The notes below the pieces were generated by a model. That model did no database searches, was not told where the DNA came from, and saw only the letters and a program-made list of their open reading frames with translations. 64,000 bases of DNA from NCBI RefSeq assembly GCF_000344135.1, contig NZ_BAOP01000002.1:62001-126000 (forward strand). The letters run 5' to 3'. This DNA comes from Gordonia malaquae NBRC 108250 (lineage in GTDB: Bacteria > Actinomycetota > Actinomycetes > Mycobacteriales > Mycobacteriaceae). A program made the translations under genes and the position numbers. Below, in pieces: positions 16,953 through 26,103 of this stretch (the stretch's first letter is position 1; every line of letters starts with the position of its first letter).

Positions 16953-18005
16953 TTACAGCTGTTCGGTCTCCGCGAAATCTTCACCGGAGTCGGCGTCGTA
17001 CGACGCCTCGTCCGTCCACGTGCCGGTGGCCGGGTCGTAACCGGCGACCTGCGACGGGTCGAAGCTGGCCGGGCTGTCCTTGAGGGACAGACCAAGACCG
17101 TGGAGCTTCACCTTCACCTCGTCGATCGACTTCTGACCGAAGTTGCGGATGTCGAGCAGATCCGACTCGGTACGTGCAACGAGCTCGCCGACGGTGTGGA
17201 CACCTTCGCGCTTGAGGCAGTTGTACGAACGGACGGTCAGCTCCAGATCCTCGATCGGCAGCGTGAACGCAGCGATGTGATCGGCCTCGGCGGGCGAGGG
17301 TCCGATCTCGATGCCCTCGGCCTCGACGTTGAGCTCACGAGCCAGGCCGAAGAGCTCGACCAGGGTCTTACCGGCCGACGCCAGGGCGTCGCGCGCGGTG
17401 ATGGAGTTCTTCGTCTCCACGTCGAGCACCAGACGATCGAAGTCGGTGCGCTGCTCGACGCGGGTGGCCTCGACCTTGTAGGTCACCTTCAGGACCGGCG
17501 AGTAGATCGAGTCGACCGGGATGCGGCCGATCTCTGCGCCGGAGGCCTTGTTCTGCACGGCCGGAACGTAACCGCGGCCCCGCTCGACGACGAGCTCGAT
17601 CTCGAGCTTGCCCTTGTCGTTGAGGGTTGCGATGTGCAGGTCGGGGTTGTGAACCGTGACGCCTGCGGGCGGCACGATGTCGGCGCCGGTGACGGCTCCC
17701 GGACCCTGCTTACGGACGTACATGGTGACCGGCTCGTCCTCTTCCGAGCTGACCACGAGACCCTTGAGGTTCAGGATGATGTTGGTGACATCCTCCTTCA
17801 CCCCGGGGACGGTGGTGAACTCGTGCAGGACACCGTCGATGCGGATGCTGGTGACCGCAGCGCCCGGGATGGACGACAGCAGCGTGCGCCGCAGCGAGTT
17901 GCCGAGGGTGTAACCGAAGCCCGGCTCGAGGGGTTCGATGGTGAACTTCGAGCGGTTCTCGGCCAGCACCTCTTCGGAGAGGGTGGGTCGCTGTGAGATG
18001 AGCAT
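16953..18005 (-). CDS. rpoA: RNA polymerase alpha subunit
   Basis: The 350-residue protein starts [21 protein letters not shown] and has the RPAL assembly motif [20 protein letters not shown]. The C-terminal domain (from about residue 245) has the two helix-hairpin-helix elements that contact UP elements and activators. It forms the dimer scaffold of RNA polymerase. It lies between rpsD and rplQ, the standard alpha-operon order, with 74- and 65-bp gaps. Confidence 0.97.
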   Translation of the reverse strand: MLISQRPTLSEEVLAENRSKFTIEPLEPGFGYTLGNSLRRTLLSSIPGAAVTSIRIDGVLHEFTTVPGVKEDVTNIILNLKGLVVSSEEDEPVTMYVRKQGPGAVTGADIVPPAGVTVHNPDLHIATLNDKGKLEIELVVERGRGYVPAVQNKASGAEIGRIPVDSIYSPVLKVTYKVEATRVEQRTDFDRLVLDVETKNSITARDALASAGKTLVELFGLARELNVEAEGIEIGPSPAEADHIAAFTLPIEDLELTVRSYNCLKREGVHTVGELVARTESDLLDIRNFGQKSIDEVKVKLHGLGLSLKDSPASFDPSQVAGYDPATGTWTDEASYDADSGEDFAETEQL

Positions 18006-18079
18006 GTGGTGATTTCTCCTTCGTGCCGACCACTATTTGACGGCGTGAAAGCGGATCTGAACAGCGTGTGCTGTCAGAT

Positions 18080-18685
18080 TTACTTCGAGTAGTACTCGAC
18101 GATGAGCTGTTCGGTCAGCGGGACGTCGATCTGAGCACGCTCAGGCACCGAGTGCACGAGGATGCGCAGCGTCGACGGAACCACCTGCAGCCAGGCCGGA
18201 GGGGTCCGGTCGCCGACGGTCTCCAGAGAGATCTGGAACGGCGTCGACTGCAGCGACTTCTGACGAACGTCGATGATGTCGTACTGGCTCACGCGGTAGC
18301 TGGGCACGTCCACGCGGACACCGTTGACGGTGAAGTGGCCGTGGCTGACCATCTGGCGAGCCTGACGACGCGTGCGGGCGATGCCTGCACGGTAGACGAC
18401 GTTGTCGAGACGGGTCTCGAGAATCTGGAGCAGCACGTCGCCGGTCTTACCCGAGCGGCGGTTGGCCTCCTCGTAGTAACGACGGAACTGCTTCTCCATG
18501 ACGCCGTAGGTGAAGCGAGCCTTCTGCTTCTCCTGGAGCTGGAGCAGGTACTCCGACTCCTTGATGCGTGCGCGGCCATGCTGGCCGGGCGGGTAGGGGC
18601 GACGCTCGAACGATGCGTCGCCGCCGATCAGGTCGACGCGAAGACGACGGGACTTCTTGGTGGCGGGGCCGGTATAACGAGCCAT
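18080..18685 (-). CDS. rpsD: 30S ribosomal protein S4
   Basis: The 201-residue S4 begins MARYTGPATKKSRRLRVDL and carries the S4 RNA-binding domain around ETRLDNVVYRAGIARTRRQA. It lacks the N-terminal Cys cluster, so this is the zinc-free form. It starts 16S assembly and in some bacteria represses the alpha operon by binding its leader. It sits between rpsK and rpoA as usual. Confidence 0.97.
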   Translation of the reverse strand: MARYTGPATKKSRRLRVDLIGGDASFERRPYPPGQHGRARIKESEYLLQLQEKQKARFTYGVMEKQFRRYYEEANRRSGKTGDVLLQILETRLDNVVYRAGIARTRRQARQMVSHGHFTVNGVRVDVPSYRVSQYDIIDVRQKSLQSTPFQISLETVGDRTPPAWLQVVPSTLRILVHSVPERAQIDVPLTEQLIVEYYSK

Positions 18686-18706
18686 GTCTTATCTCTTCCT
18701 TTCCGC

Positions 18707-19114
18707 TTAGACCCGGCGCCGCTTGGGCGGGCGGCAGCCGTTGTGCGGCTGCGGGGTCACGTCGGAGATGGTGCCGACCTCGAGGCCGGCGGCCTGCAGC
18801 GAACGGATAGCGGTCTCGCGACCCGAACCCGGTCCCTTGACGAACACGTCGACCTTCTTGACGCCGTTCTCCTGAGCCTTGCGAGCGGCGTTCTCGGCAG
18901 CGAGCTGCGCGGCGAACGGGGTGCTCTTACGCGAGCCCTTGAAGCCCACGTGGCCGGACGACGCCCAGCTGATCACGTTGCCCTCGGGGTCGGTGATCGA
19001 GACGATGGTGTTGTTGAACGTCGACTTGATGTGCGCGTGGCCCAGCGGGACGTTCTTCTTATCGCGACGGCGGGTGCCCTTCTTCGGGCCTGCGCTACGT
19101 GACTTCGGAGGCAT
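18707..19114 (-). CDS. rpsK: 30S ribosomal protein S11
   Basis: The 135-residue S11 has [30 protein letters not shown] and the Pro/Arg C-terminus [13 protein letters not shown] that reaches the 16S platform. Its ATG shares one base with the rpsM stop (TAATG), so the two are coupled. Confidence 0.97.
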   Translation of the reverse strand: MPPKSRSAGPKKGTRRRDKKNVPLGHAHIKSTFNNTIVSITDPEGNVISWASSGHVGFKGSRKSTPFAAQLAAENAARKAQENGVKKVDVFVKGPGSGRETAIRSLQAAGLEVGTISDVTPQPHNGCRPPKRRRV

Positions 19115-19482
19115 TACTTCTTCTTCCCGGCGATGGTCTTCTTCGGGCCCTTGCGAGTGCGGGCATTGGTCTTGGTGCGCTGACCATGGACCGGCAGGCC
19201 GCGACGGTGGCGCAGACCCTGGTAGCAGCCGATCTCGATCTTGCGACGGATGTCGGCCTGCACCTCGCGACGGAGGTCACCCTCCACCTTCACCGAGGCT
19301 TCGATGTATTCGCGCAGCTTCGAGACGTCTGCGTCGGTCAGATCCTTCGCGCGCAGATCGGCCGAGAGACCGGTGGCGGCGATGATCTCCTTGGAGGTGG
19401 TACGACCAACTCCGTAGATGTACGTGAGTGCGATCTCCAGCCGCTTTTCGCGGGGAAGATCCACACCTGCAACACGTGCCAT
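19114..19482 (-). CDS. rpsM: 30S ribosomal protein S13
   Basis: The 122-residue S13 begins [20 protein letters not shown], has the [10 protein letters not shown] helix-hairpin-helix and the basic tail [20 protein letters not shown] that contacts tRNA in the P site. The 173-bp gap to rpmJ contains a possible promoter and two stem-loops, so rpsM may be a transcription start of the alpha operon. Confidence 0.97.
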   Translation of the reverse strand: MARVAGVDLPREKRLEIALTYIYGVGRTTSKEIIAATGLSADLRAKDLTDADVSKLREYIEASVKVEGDLRREVQADIRRKIEIGCYQGLRHRRGLPVHGQRTKTNARTRKGPKKTIAGKKK

Positions 19483-19545
19483 GTGGGGCGTTCCTTCTGT
19501 ATCTCAGAGGTCTGCTTCCAGTCCGTCCCGAACTCATGCGTCGGG

Positions 19546-19591
19546 CCCCGGCCTCTGAACCGGGGGTCGGTGTCCACGCGTCTGCGGACAC
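19546..19591 (-). promoter_or_regulatory. stem-loops in the rpsM leader
   Basis: Two short inverted repeats lie 64-109 bases before the rpsM start: CCCCGG/CCGGGG (19546-19551 with 19560-19565) and GTGTCC/GGACAC (19570-19575 with 19586-19591). Leader RNA structure ahead of rpsM is the place where S4 represses the alpha operon in other bacteria. A similar role here is only a guess. Confidence 0.3.
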
Positions 19592-19603
19592 TGGTTCTGG
19601 AAG

Positions 19604-19634
19604 TTCATACGCGGTATTCAGTTGTGTGTTTCAA
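19604..19634 (-). promoter_or_regulatory. possible rpsM promoter
   Basis: On the minus strand, TTGAAA (19629-19634) and TATGAA (19604-19609) resemble -35 and -10 boxes, but the spacing is 19 bp, longer than ideal. It would give a leader of about 115 bases for rpsM. Confidence 0.3.
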
Positions 19635-19655
19635 GCGACCTGTAAAAGGCGCTGA

Positions 19656-19769
19656 TCAGCCCTGACGCTGCTTGTGACGCAGGTTCTCGCAGATCACCAT
19701 GACCCGGCCGTTACGACGGATCACCTTGCACTTCTCGCAGATCGGCTTGACGCTCGGATTGACCTTCAC
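19656..19769 (-). CDS. rpmJ: 50S ribosomal protein L36
   Basis: The 37-residue protein starts at GTG and reads [20 protein letters not shown] and then [15 protein letters not shown], the zinc-ribbon form of L36 with CxxC near residue 11 and a later Cys and His. It binds 23S rRNA and lies 30 bp after infA, the normal order infA-rpmJ-rpsM. Confidence 0.95.
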   Translation of the reverse strand: MKVNPSVKPICEKCKVIRRNGRVMVICENLRHKQRQG

Positions 19770-19799
19770 GTCAGCGTTCTCCTTGTTGAACTTCTGGGG

Positions 19800-20021
19800 T
19801 TACTTGTACCGGTAGACGATTCGTCCACGGGCGAGGTCGTAGGGCGAGAGCTCTACAACGACGCGGTCTTCCGGCAGGATGCGGATGTAGTGCTGCCGCA
19901 TCTTGCCGCTGATGTGGGCGAGAACCTTGTGACCGTTCTCCAGCTCAATGCGAAACATCGCATTGGGCAGGGGTTCGACAACGCGACCCTCAACCTCGAT
20001 GGCTCCGTCTTTCTTAGCCAT
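19800..20021 (-). CDS. infA: translation initiation factor IF-1
   Basis: The 73-residue IF-1 ([20 protein letters not shown] to RGRIVYRYK) is a single OB-fold domain. It blocks the ribosomal A site during initiation and helps IF-2 and IF-3. The ATG at 20021 is the conserved start; upstream in-frame codons do not belong. It is the first gene of the alpha-operon transcript and has a candidate promoter about 160 bp upstream. Confidence 0.97.
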   Translation of the reverse strand: MAKKDGAIEVEGRVVEPLPNAMFRIELENGHKVLAHISGKMRQHYIRILPEDRVVVELSPYDLARGRIVYRYK

Positions 20022-20181
20022 TTCCTCCGCGATTCTCCCGGTCACACGCTTTCACGCGTTACCGAGCCTGGATCCTTCGTGCTTCCGGTACGGTGGCACT
20101 GAACGCGAGCTCCTCCCCGGCCGGACGTGAACAACGCCCGGGCGAAGACATGCGGGAACCCGCGCGACGCACCGAGGTTCG

Positions 20182-20211
20182 AGTCTACGTCAGATGTGTT
20201 GTATCAGCCAA
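20182..20211 (-). promoter_or_regulatory. candidate infA promoter
   Basis: Minus-strand TTGGCT (20206-20211) and TAGACT (20182-20187) are separated by 18 bp, an acceptable primary sigma factor promoter. The start would be near 20175, with a leader of about 155 bases before infA. Apart from this, the 306-bp gap between infA and the divergent 169-residue gene (20022-20327) shows nothing I can name. Confidence 0.5.
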
Positions 20212-20327
20212 CTCCGACCACCGCTGTCGTCCCGCGGGCCTGGCGACGCGCGGATCGGTCTCCGTTCGGTCGATTCACCTCTTTGATCTCTGTCGCATCG
20301 AGAGAGCACGGCATAGGGTGGCGAATC

Positions 20328-20837
20328 GTGATTTCTGAAATCGTCGCTTCAAGCGATCCCGTCATCGACTTGGCTGTCGATCATCTCGCCCGTCGCCGTC
20401 GAGGCGGCGGGAGCTTCTCGTTCGGAACCATCATCGTGCTGATCATCGTGGCCGCGGTGATCGGTGTCCTTGTCAAGGTGTTCAGCGACCCGGCCAAGCG
20501 CGCCCGTGTGATGGGTGCGTTCTCGTCGAACACCAACGGGCAGCCGGGCGGCTACCCTCAACAGCAGCCCGGATACGGGCAGCAGTACCCGCCGCAGCCG
20601 GGAATGCCCCAGCAGGGCTATCCCCCGCAGCAGGGTTTCGGGCAGCAGGGTTTCGGGCAGCAGCCGTACGGCCCACCGCAGCAGGGATATCCACAGCAGC
20701 CGGGTGGACAGCCGCAGCAGGGCTACGGTCCCCAGGGTTACGGCCAGCAGCCGGGACTCCCAGCGGCGCCGAACATGTATCCGCCTGCGCCGCAGCAGGG
20801 ACAGCAGCAGTGGCCGGGACCGCCTCCCCAGTACTGA
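20328..20837 (+). CDS. single-pass membrane protein with QPGY-rich tail
   Basis: The 169-residue protein starts at a GTG ([20 protein letters not shown]). One membrane helix (about residues 33-51) follows a basic RRRRGGG segment. The C-terminal 110 residues are built from imperfect QQGY, QQGF, QQPGY and PPQ repeats. The helix and tail resemble proline/glutamine-rich cell-envelope proteins common in Actinobacteria, but I recognise no family. It is divergent from infA and is followed after 39 bp by a holin-fold gene on the same strand. The start is uncertain because no strong ribosome site is seen. Confidence 0.6.
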   Translation: MISEIVASSDPVIDLAVDHLARRRRGGGSFSFGTIIVLIIVAAVIGVLVKVFSDPAKRARVMGAFSSNTNGQPGGYPQQQPGYGQQYPPQPGMPQQGYPPQQGFGQQGFGQQPYGPPQQGYPQQPGGQPQQGYGPQGYGQQPGLPAAPNMYPPAPQQGQQQWPGPPPQY

Positions 20838-20876
20838 TTCGCCTGCACCCATGACCACCCGTGCAACACTGGTCTC

Positions 20877-21284
20877 ATGCGCGCATTCCTCATTCGCAGC
20901 GCCCTGACGGGCTTTGCACTCTGGGTCGCGGACGTCATCGTCCCCGGCGTCTACTTCGACTTCGGCGGTCTGAGCTCCTGGTGGGCGAAGACCGCCGTCG
21001 TTCTTCTCGTTGCCATGGTGTTCGGCTTGGTCAACGGATTCATCAAACCCGTCGTGCAGGTCCTGTCGATCCCGCTGTACATCCTGACGCTCGGGTTGAT
21101 CCACGTCGTGATCAACGCGTTGATGCTGAACATCACGTCGTGGCTGACGACGGACGTCTTCCATGTCGGCCTGGTGGTGGACGGCATCTTCTGGTCCGGC
21201 GTGTTCGGCGCGATCGTGATCTCGGTGGTCGGGTGGATCACCACGATGCTGCTCAAGGATCGACCGGAGAACCTGTACCGGTGA
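20877..21284 (+). CDS. phage-holin-fold (4-TMS) membrane protein
   Basis: This 135-residue, four-helix membrane protein contains the VFGLVNGFIKPVVQVLSIPL motif found in the YvlD/mycobacterial 4-TMS holin superfamily. Despite the name these are ordinary chromosomal membrane proteins with no known function and no link to phage. Its stop overlaps the GTG of the SIMPL-domain gene (GTGA), so the two are co-translated. Confidence 0.78.
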   Translation: MRAFLIRSALTGFALWVADVIVPGVYFDFGGLSSWWAKTAVVLLVAMVFGLVNGFIKPVVQVLSIPLYILTLGLIHVVINALMLNITSWLTTDVFHVGLVVDGIFWSGVFGAIVISVVGWITTMLLKDRPENLYR

Positions 21285-21910
21285 CCGACGTGGACCGGAC
21301 AGTGACCGTTGTCGGTCACGGCGCAGCGCAGACAGTCCCCGATGTGATGCACGTGGATCTCGGTGTGGAATGTCACGCGTACAGCGTGGGCGTGTCCCTG
21401 CAGGACGCGGGCGCAGCGGTCGCCGATCTGATCGCGACGCTGACCGATGCGGGGGTGCCGTCTCGTGACATCCAGACGTCCCATCTATCGGTGCAGCCGC
21501 GTTACGGCGACCACGGACCGAACGGCGCGCCGATCATCGGCTACACGTCGTCGCACACCATGACGGTGGTCCTCCGGGATCTGGAGCGAGTCCCGACCGT
21601 GCTCGCCGCGGCCGCCCGCGCCGGCGGCGACGCCGCGCGGATCCAGAACGTGTCGTTCGCGATCTCGGACGACACCGGCCTCGCCGCCGCGGCACGCGAC
21701 GCCGCGTTCGCCGACGCCGTCTCCCGCGCCGAGCAGTACGCGATGCTCGCCGGCGCGCGTCTCGGTGCGGTGCAGTCCGTGACTGAAGAACCGGCATCGG
21801 ACGTCCGACCGCTGTACGCCGCGCGCGCGATGGCCGCACCGATGCAGATCCAGGCCGGTTCGTCGTCTGTGACGGCGTCGGTCACCGTCGTGTTCTATCT
21901 GGACGACTGA
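21281..21910 (+). CDS. SIMPL-domain (DUF541) protein
   Basis: The 209-residue protein has [23 protein letters not shown] at the start, [26 protein letters not shown] in the middle and [18 protein letters not shown], the pattern of the SIMPL/DUF541 (YggE-like) fold. No signal peptide is present, so it is probably cytoplasmic, unlike periplasmic YggE. It starts at a GTG overlapping the upstream stop and ends one base before dtd. Function is unknown; homologues are linked to stress or signalling complexes. Confidence 0.8.
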   Translation: MTDVDRTVTVVGHGAAQTVPDVMHVDLGVECHAYSVGVSLQDAGAAVADLIATLTDAGVPSRDIQTSHLSVQPRYGDHGPNGAPIIGYTSSHTMTVVLRDLERVPTVLAAAARAGGDAARIQNVSFAISDDTGLAAAARDAAFADAVSRAEQYAMLAGARLGAVQSVTEEPASDVRPLYAARAMAAPMQIQAGSSSVTASVTVVFYLDD

Positions 21911-21911
21911 C

Positions 21912-22364
21912 ATGCGGGCAGTTCTGCAACGAGTCAGTTCGGCGTCGGTGACCGTCGACGGCGAGATCGTCGGCTCACTCGACCTCGCCGACGGAGCACA
22001 GGGTCTGGTCGCGCTCGTCGGCGTCACCCACGAGGACGACGAGGCCGACGCCCGTACGCTCGCCGACAAGATATGGGGACTCCGCATCCTCGACGGCGAC
22101 GACGACCGTCCACAAGCGGCCGCAGCCGACGTCGATGCGCCGATCCTCGTGATCAGCCAGTTCACCCTGTACGCGAACACCACGAAGGGCCGACGTCCAT
22201 CGTGGAACGCCGCGGCGCCGGGGCCTGCCGCCGAACCCCTCGTCGATTCCGTCGTCGAGTCGCTGCGCGGATTCGGCGCCACGGTCTCGACGGGTCGATT
22301 CGGTGCCCACATGCACGTCGATCTGGTCAACGACGGACCGGTGACCATCCTGCTCGAGACCTGA
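21912..22364 (+). CDS. dtd: D-aminoacyl-tRNA deacylase
   Basis: The 150-residue Dtd has the family landmarks [43 protein letters not shown] and the C-terminal [11 protein letters not shown] containing the cross-subunit Gly-Pro motif. It hydrolyses D-aminoacyl-tRNAs and mischarged Gly-tRNA(Ala), protecting translation. The start codon lies one base after the SIMPL gene stop, so they form one operon. Confidence 0.94.
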   Translation: MRAVLQRVSSASVTVDGEIVGSLDLADGAQGLVALVGVTHEDDEADARTLADKIWGLRILDGDDDRPQAAAADVDAPILVISQFTLYANTTKGRRPSWNAAAPGPAAEPLVDSVVESLRGFGATVSTGRFGAHMHVDLVNDGPVTILLET

Positions 22365-22417
22365 ATCACCCCTGCCCGATTCGGCGTTTGCGCAGGCAGC
22401 GCTGGTATTCTTGCCCG

Positions 22418-23653
22418 GTGCCGACCCCGCTGATGCTCCGCAACCGCTCCCCGAGGACCCTCGTGATCGCGGCTGCGGTGTTTCTCGCCGCCACTACCGC
22501 GATTGGTCTGACGCTACGTGTGTGGCACGGCTACCTGGACCTCATGGTGTACCGGCTGGGCGCACAGACGTTCCTCGACGGCAACGACGTCTACGGTCCG
22601 CTCCCGCCGCTCGACGGGAACATCCACCTGCCGTTCACGTATCCCCCACTCGCGGCCATCGTGTTCGCGCCGTTCGCCGCCATGCCCGCGACACCAGCCG
22701 CGACCGTCATGTTCGTGCTGACGCTCGCGTCCATCGGACTGACGGTCTGGCTGGTCCTCGACCGCTTGCGCCCGACGATGGACCGCGGCGTCCGCCTCGC
22801 GATCGTCCTCGTCGTCCTCGCCTTCGCGCAGTTCCTCGAACCTGTCCGCGAGACGCTCGGCTTCGGTCAGGTGAATGCCGTCCTCATGGCTGCCGTCGCC
22901 TTCGACGTCCTGAACCGTTCCGAGAAGTGGCCGCGCGGCCTGCTGATCGGCATCGCGATCTCGATCAAGCTGACCCCTGCCGGTTTCCTGCTGCTGTTCC
23001 TGATCAGGCGGGACTGGCGCGCGTTCGTGACGACTATCTGCTCGACGATCGTCTCGATCGGCGTCGCATGGCTGATCATGCCCGGCGACTCCCACACCTA
23101 TTGGTTCACGAAGCTCCGCGAGACCGGTCGCATCGGCGCACCGCACTTCGCAGGCAACGAATCGTTGAAGGGACTCGCTTTCCGTCTCGGCCTCGGCGAG
23201 ACTGCGTCGTCGCTGGTGTGGATCGCTCTGTCCGCGATCGCTGTGGTCCTCGCGGCGATCTGGATGCGCAGACTCCTCGCCGACGGCAACCTCGCGACCG
23301 CACTGATCGTGAACGCGGCCGCGGTGCTTCTCGTCTCACCGATCAGTTGGTCCCACCACTGGGTGTGGGCGGTGCCCGCCCTCATCGTCGCTCTCGACGC
23401 GATCGTGAAGGGCCGCCGCGACCTCCCGTTCTGCCTGACGACAGGCGCCGCCCTGGTGATGTTCTACGTGGGTCCCCACTGGCTCATGCCTGCCCGCGAC
23501 GACCGCGAGCTGACGTGGTCGTGGTGGCAGCAGATCATCGGAGCGTCGTACGTTCTCGTCACGTTCGCCGTGCTCGCAGTGGGAGCGTGGACCGCCCTGT
23601 CGAAGCGAACGAGCGGCAGTCGAGACCACCGACCGGAGTCAGTGACCCGGTAG
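22418..23653 (+). CDS. GT87 polyprenyl-phosphomannose-dependent mannosyltransferase
   Basis: The 411-residue integral membrane protein has about 10-11 helices. The extracellular loop after the first helix reads YLDLMVYRLGAQTFLDGNDVYGPLP with the acidic catalytic residue, and a later segment reads SIKLTPAGFLLLFLIRRDWRAF. Both are hallmarks of the GT87/DUF2029 alpha-1,2-mannosyltransferases that build lipomannan, lipoarabinomannan or PIM side chains in Mycobacteriales. The start may be GTG 22418 (used) or ATG 22433. Its 3' end overlaps the convergent small membrane protein gene by 15 bp. Confidence 0.82.
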   Translation: MPTPLMLRNRSPRTLVIAAAVFLAATTAIGLTLRVWHGYLDLMVYRLGAQTFLDGNDVYGPLPPLDGNIHLPFTYPPLAAIVFAPFAAMPATPAATVMFVLTLASIGLTVWLVLDRLRPTMDRGVRLAIVLVVLAFAQFLEPVRETLGFGQVNAVLMAAVAFDVLNRSEKWPRGLLIGIAISIKLTPAGFLLLFLIRRDWRAFVTTICSTIVSIGVAWLIMPGDSHTYWFTKLRETGRIGAPHFAGNESLKGLAFRLGLGETASSLVWIALSAIAVVLAAIWMRRLLADGNLATALIVNAAAVLLVSPISWSHHWVWAVPALIVALDAIVKGRRDLPFCLTTGAALVMFYVGPHWLMPARDDRELTWSWWQQIIGASYVLVTFAVLAVGAWTALSKRTSGSRDHRPESVTR

Positions 23654-24046
23654 GTCCGAGATGCACCAATCGCCGTTGTGCTTCTCCAAGCGCATGGGCA
23701 GGTCGGTGCGCACGCCCCGAGTGTCCAGGACTGCGTCGACCACGGCGCTCGAACCGGTGATCGTCACGTCGTTGATGACCGCCGTGGACTGCACGACGAC
23801 TTCGCCCGGGGGCTCGGTGACCGCGCTGCGTGCCACCGGGGTCGCCGAGCATGATCGCCCGACGGCGGCGAGGAACGCTCCGCGTGACAGATCGTCGACA
23901 TAGCCGCGGACCTGCTCTTCGATGAGCTCACGGTCAGACGGCGCGGCAGGAGGCGACGGTCTCGCCAGCGCCAGCACGCCCACCAGCACGCCCGCCGCCG
24001 CCACCGCTGCCCCGAGCCACATGATCATCCGCATGCGTGCCGACAT
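23639..24046 (-). CDS. small membrane-anchored NTF2-like protein
   Basis: The 135-residue protein has an N-terminal membrane helix (MSARMRMIMWLGAAVAAAG) and an extracytoplasmic domain with YVDDLSRGAFLAAVGRSC and a final NGDWCIS. It matches its upstream neighbour in layout (YVxDL..G, one Cys in the middle and a WC at the end), so the pair look like tandem paralogues of the DUF4878/Rv0361-like anchored family, with a probable disulfide. The ATG overlaps the neighbour's stop by one base (TGATG). Confidence 0.62.
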   Translation of the reverse strand: MSARMRMIMWLGAAVAAAGVLVGVLALARPSPPAAPSDRELIEEQVRGYVDDLSRGAFLAAVGRSCSATPVARSAVTEPPGEVVVQSTAVINDVTITGSSAVVDAVLDTRGVRTDLPMRLEKHNGDWCISDLPGH

Positions 24047-24648
24047 CACGTCATCAGACACCACTGGCCGTCCACCTTCTTCGCCGCTCCCGGCATGGGA
24101 GCGTTCTCGAGCCCGGGGAAGTCGAACGTCGCCTGCACTGTGGCGTCGTCGCCGTTGATCTGAATGTTCTGGACGTCGATCCCGAAGTCGAGGGTCCGTC
24201 CTTCGCCGACGGTCTGGGAGAAGAGCCCGAGTCCCTGAACGATCGGCCGCATAGGCGATTCACGGCAGATCCGGTCCGCGGCCGACGACCAGTCGCCTGC
24301 ACCGAGGTCTTCGACGTAGCCCTCGAACTGCGCGACGATCTGTTCCTCGTCCGAACTGCCGCCGATGCCGCCGCCGTCGATGAGCCGAGGAACCACGATC
24401 ACGCCTGCCACCACGACCACGACCGCCGCCACGATCCCGATGATCCAAGCGATCGGCGCACCGACACGGGGACCGCGCGGCGCACCACCGTTCGGCTGCG
24501 GGTACGAGAACTGTGGATTCGGGTACTGGGGTTGCGGGTACTGGGGTTGTGGGAAGGGATACTGCGGGTGCGGATTCTGAATCGGCGGCGGATTTCCCCA
24601 CGCGGGTGTGCCCGGACCGCGGCGCGGATCTCCGTACGGATACGTCAT
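24046..24648 (-). CDS. membrane protein with PQYP repeats and NTF2-like domain
   Basis: The 200-residue protein has a cytoplasmic Pro/Gln/Tyr-rich N-terminus (residues 1-60, with three PQYP and further QPQ units). One membrane helix (about residues 66-88) follows, then an extracytoplasmic domain with FEGYVEDLGAGDWSSAADRIC and a terminal DGQWCLMT. The two cysteines probably pair. It is coupled to the shorter paralogue downstream. The proline-rich cytoplasmic tails of such proteins often bind partners; none is known here. Confidence 0.65.
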   Translation of the reverse strand: MTYPYGDPRRGPGTPAWGNPPPIQNPHPQYPFPQPQYPQPQYPNPQFSYPQPNGGAPRGPRVGAPIAWIIGIVAAVVVVVAGVIVVPRLIDGGGIGGSSDEEQIVAQFEGYVEDLGAGDWSSAADRICRESPMRPIVQGLGLFSQTVGEGRTLDFGIDVQNIQINGDDATVQATFDFPGLENAPMPGAAKKVDGQWCLMT

Positions 24649-24749
24649 CGGGGGCCTCCTCGCAGTACCGGAATAGAGGAGATCATCGCACGCAGCACGA
24701 CGCGCACTGCACTGTCAGTCGAACGGTTCACAGACCGTCGAGTGCTGCG

Positions 24750-25544
24750 TCAGGCCGGGCGTGTGGTGAGGATCCGCGGTCCATCGGCGGTGACCGCCAC
24801 GGTGTGCTCCCAGTGCGACGCGCGTGTTCCGTCGTCGGTGACGACCGTCCAGCCGTCGTCGAGTTCGGTGGTGTCCTCAGTGCCGAGCGTCAGCATCGGC
24901 TCGACGGCGAGCGTCGATCCGATCACCAGACGCGGACCACGGTTCGGCTTGCCCTCATTCGGGAGGAACGGTTCCATGTGCATCTCACGGCCGATGCCGT
25001 GGCCGCCGTAGCCTGCGACGATGCCGAACCGCCTGCCGAACTTCTCGCCCGCGGCGATCGTGCCCCGTTCGATGGCCGCGGAGACGTCGGTGAGACGCGC
25101 TCCGTCGACCATCGCGGCGATTCCGGCTTCCAGCGACAGGCGAGTCGCCTCGTTGAGCTCGTGGTCCGGCGTCGACAGTTCGCCGACACCGAAGGTCCAC
25201 GCCGAGTCGCCGTGCCAGCCGTCGAGAATGGCGCCGCAGTCGATCGAGACGAGGTCGTGTTCGGCCAGGACGACGTCCTTGGACGGTATGCCGTGGACGA
25301 CGACGTCGTTGACCGAGCTGCAGATCGATCCCGGGAAACCGTGGTAGCCCTTGAACGACGGCACGGCGCCCGCATCGCGGATCACCGCCTCGGCGACCTG
25401 ATCGAGATCGAGTGTGCTGACACCGACGGCGGCTGCTTCGCGCACCGCTACGAGCGCGGCGCCGACGATCTCGCCTGCCGCCGCCATCGCGTCGAGCTCA
25501 CCGGCCGTACGGAACGGAACGGCCTTGGGTTTGCGGAATCCCAC
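24750..25544 (-). CDS. map: methionine aminopeptidase type I
   Basis: The 264-residue type I MetAP has its metal ligands in [20 protein letters not shown] (two Asp), [15 protein letters not shown] (His and Glu) and EHTVAV (Glu). It removes the initiator methionine from nascent proteins. It follows adk with a 10-bp gap in the usual secY-adk-map cluster and starts at GTG. It is longer at the N-terminus than the shortest MetAPs but has no SH3-binding extension. Confidence 0.95.
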   Translation of the reverse strand: MGFRKPKAVPFRTAGELDAMAAAGEIVGAALVAVREAAAVGVSTLDLDQVAEAVIRDAGAVPSFKGYHGFPGSICSSVNDVVVHGIPSKDVVLAEHDLVSIDCGAILDGWHGDSAWTFGVGELSTPDHELNEATRLSLEAGIAAMVDGARLTDVSAAIERGTIAAGEKFGRRFGIVAGYGGHGIGREMHMEPFLPNEGKPNRGPRLVIGSTLAVEPMLTLGTEDTTELDDGWTVVTDDGTRASHWEHTVAVTADGPRILTTRPA

Positions 25545-25554
25545 TGGCGTCCGG

Positions 25555-26103
25555 TCAGGCCTTGCCGAGCGAGGTCAGGACGCGCTGGTGCACTTCCTGC
25601 ACGTCACCGACGGCGTCGATACGACTGACGGTCGACGCGTAGTGGTCGAGCAGCGGAGCGGTCTCAGCGGCGTACACCGACATGCGGTTGCGGATGACCT
25701 CTTCGGTGTCGTCGGCGCGCCCGCGAGCAAGCATGCGCTCGACGACCACGTCGGCGTCGACCTCGAACGACAGAACGCCGTCGAGTGCGGTGCCGAGGTC
25801 GTCGAGGATGCCTTCGAGAGCGACCGCCTGCTCGGTCGAGCGGGGGAAGCCGTCGAGGATGAATCCGTTTGAGGCGTCAGGTTCAGCGAGACGTTCACGC
25901 ACCATGTTGATGGTGATCTCCGGCGGAACGAGATTGCCTGCGTCGAGGTACTTCTTCGCTTCGACGCCGATCGGGGTGCCCTGCGAGATGTTGGCGCGGA
26001 ACAGATCACCGGTGGAGATGTGCGGAATGCCGAGCGACTCCGACAGCAACTCTGCCTGAGTGCCTTTACCTGCGCCGGGGGGACCGAGAATGACAAGTCT
26101 CAC
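25555..26103 (-). CDS. adk: adenylate kinase
   Basis: The 182-residue enzyme has the P-loop [10 protein letters not shown] at residues 7-16, the AMP-binding ISTGDLFR and the [10 protein letters not shown] motif. It is a short-lid form: the LID region is just [14 protein letters not shown], without a zinc finger. It equilibrates ATP, ADP and AMP. The start is GTG overlapping the secY stop (GTGA), so it is translationally coupled to secY. Confidence 0.96.
   Translation of the reverse strand: MRLVILGPPGAGKGTQAELLSESLGIPHISTGDLFRANISQGTPIGVEAKKYLDAGNLVPPEITINMVRERLAEPDASNGFILDGFPRSTEQAVALEGILDDLGTALDGVLSFEVDADVVVERMLARGRADDTEEVIRNRMSVYAAETAPLLDHYASTVSRIDAVGDVQEVHQRVLTSLGKA

Noticed and set aside
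20540-20830. Tandem CAGCAG-rich DNA as a possible microsatellite or CRISPR-like repeat
   Set aside because: It encodes the QPGY-rich tail of a membrane protein in frame and has no regular spacers.
20877-21284. Phage remnant, because of the holin-like fold
   Set aside because: No phage genes nearby; this holin superfamily includes many ordinary chromosomal membrane proteins.
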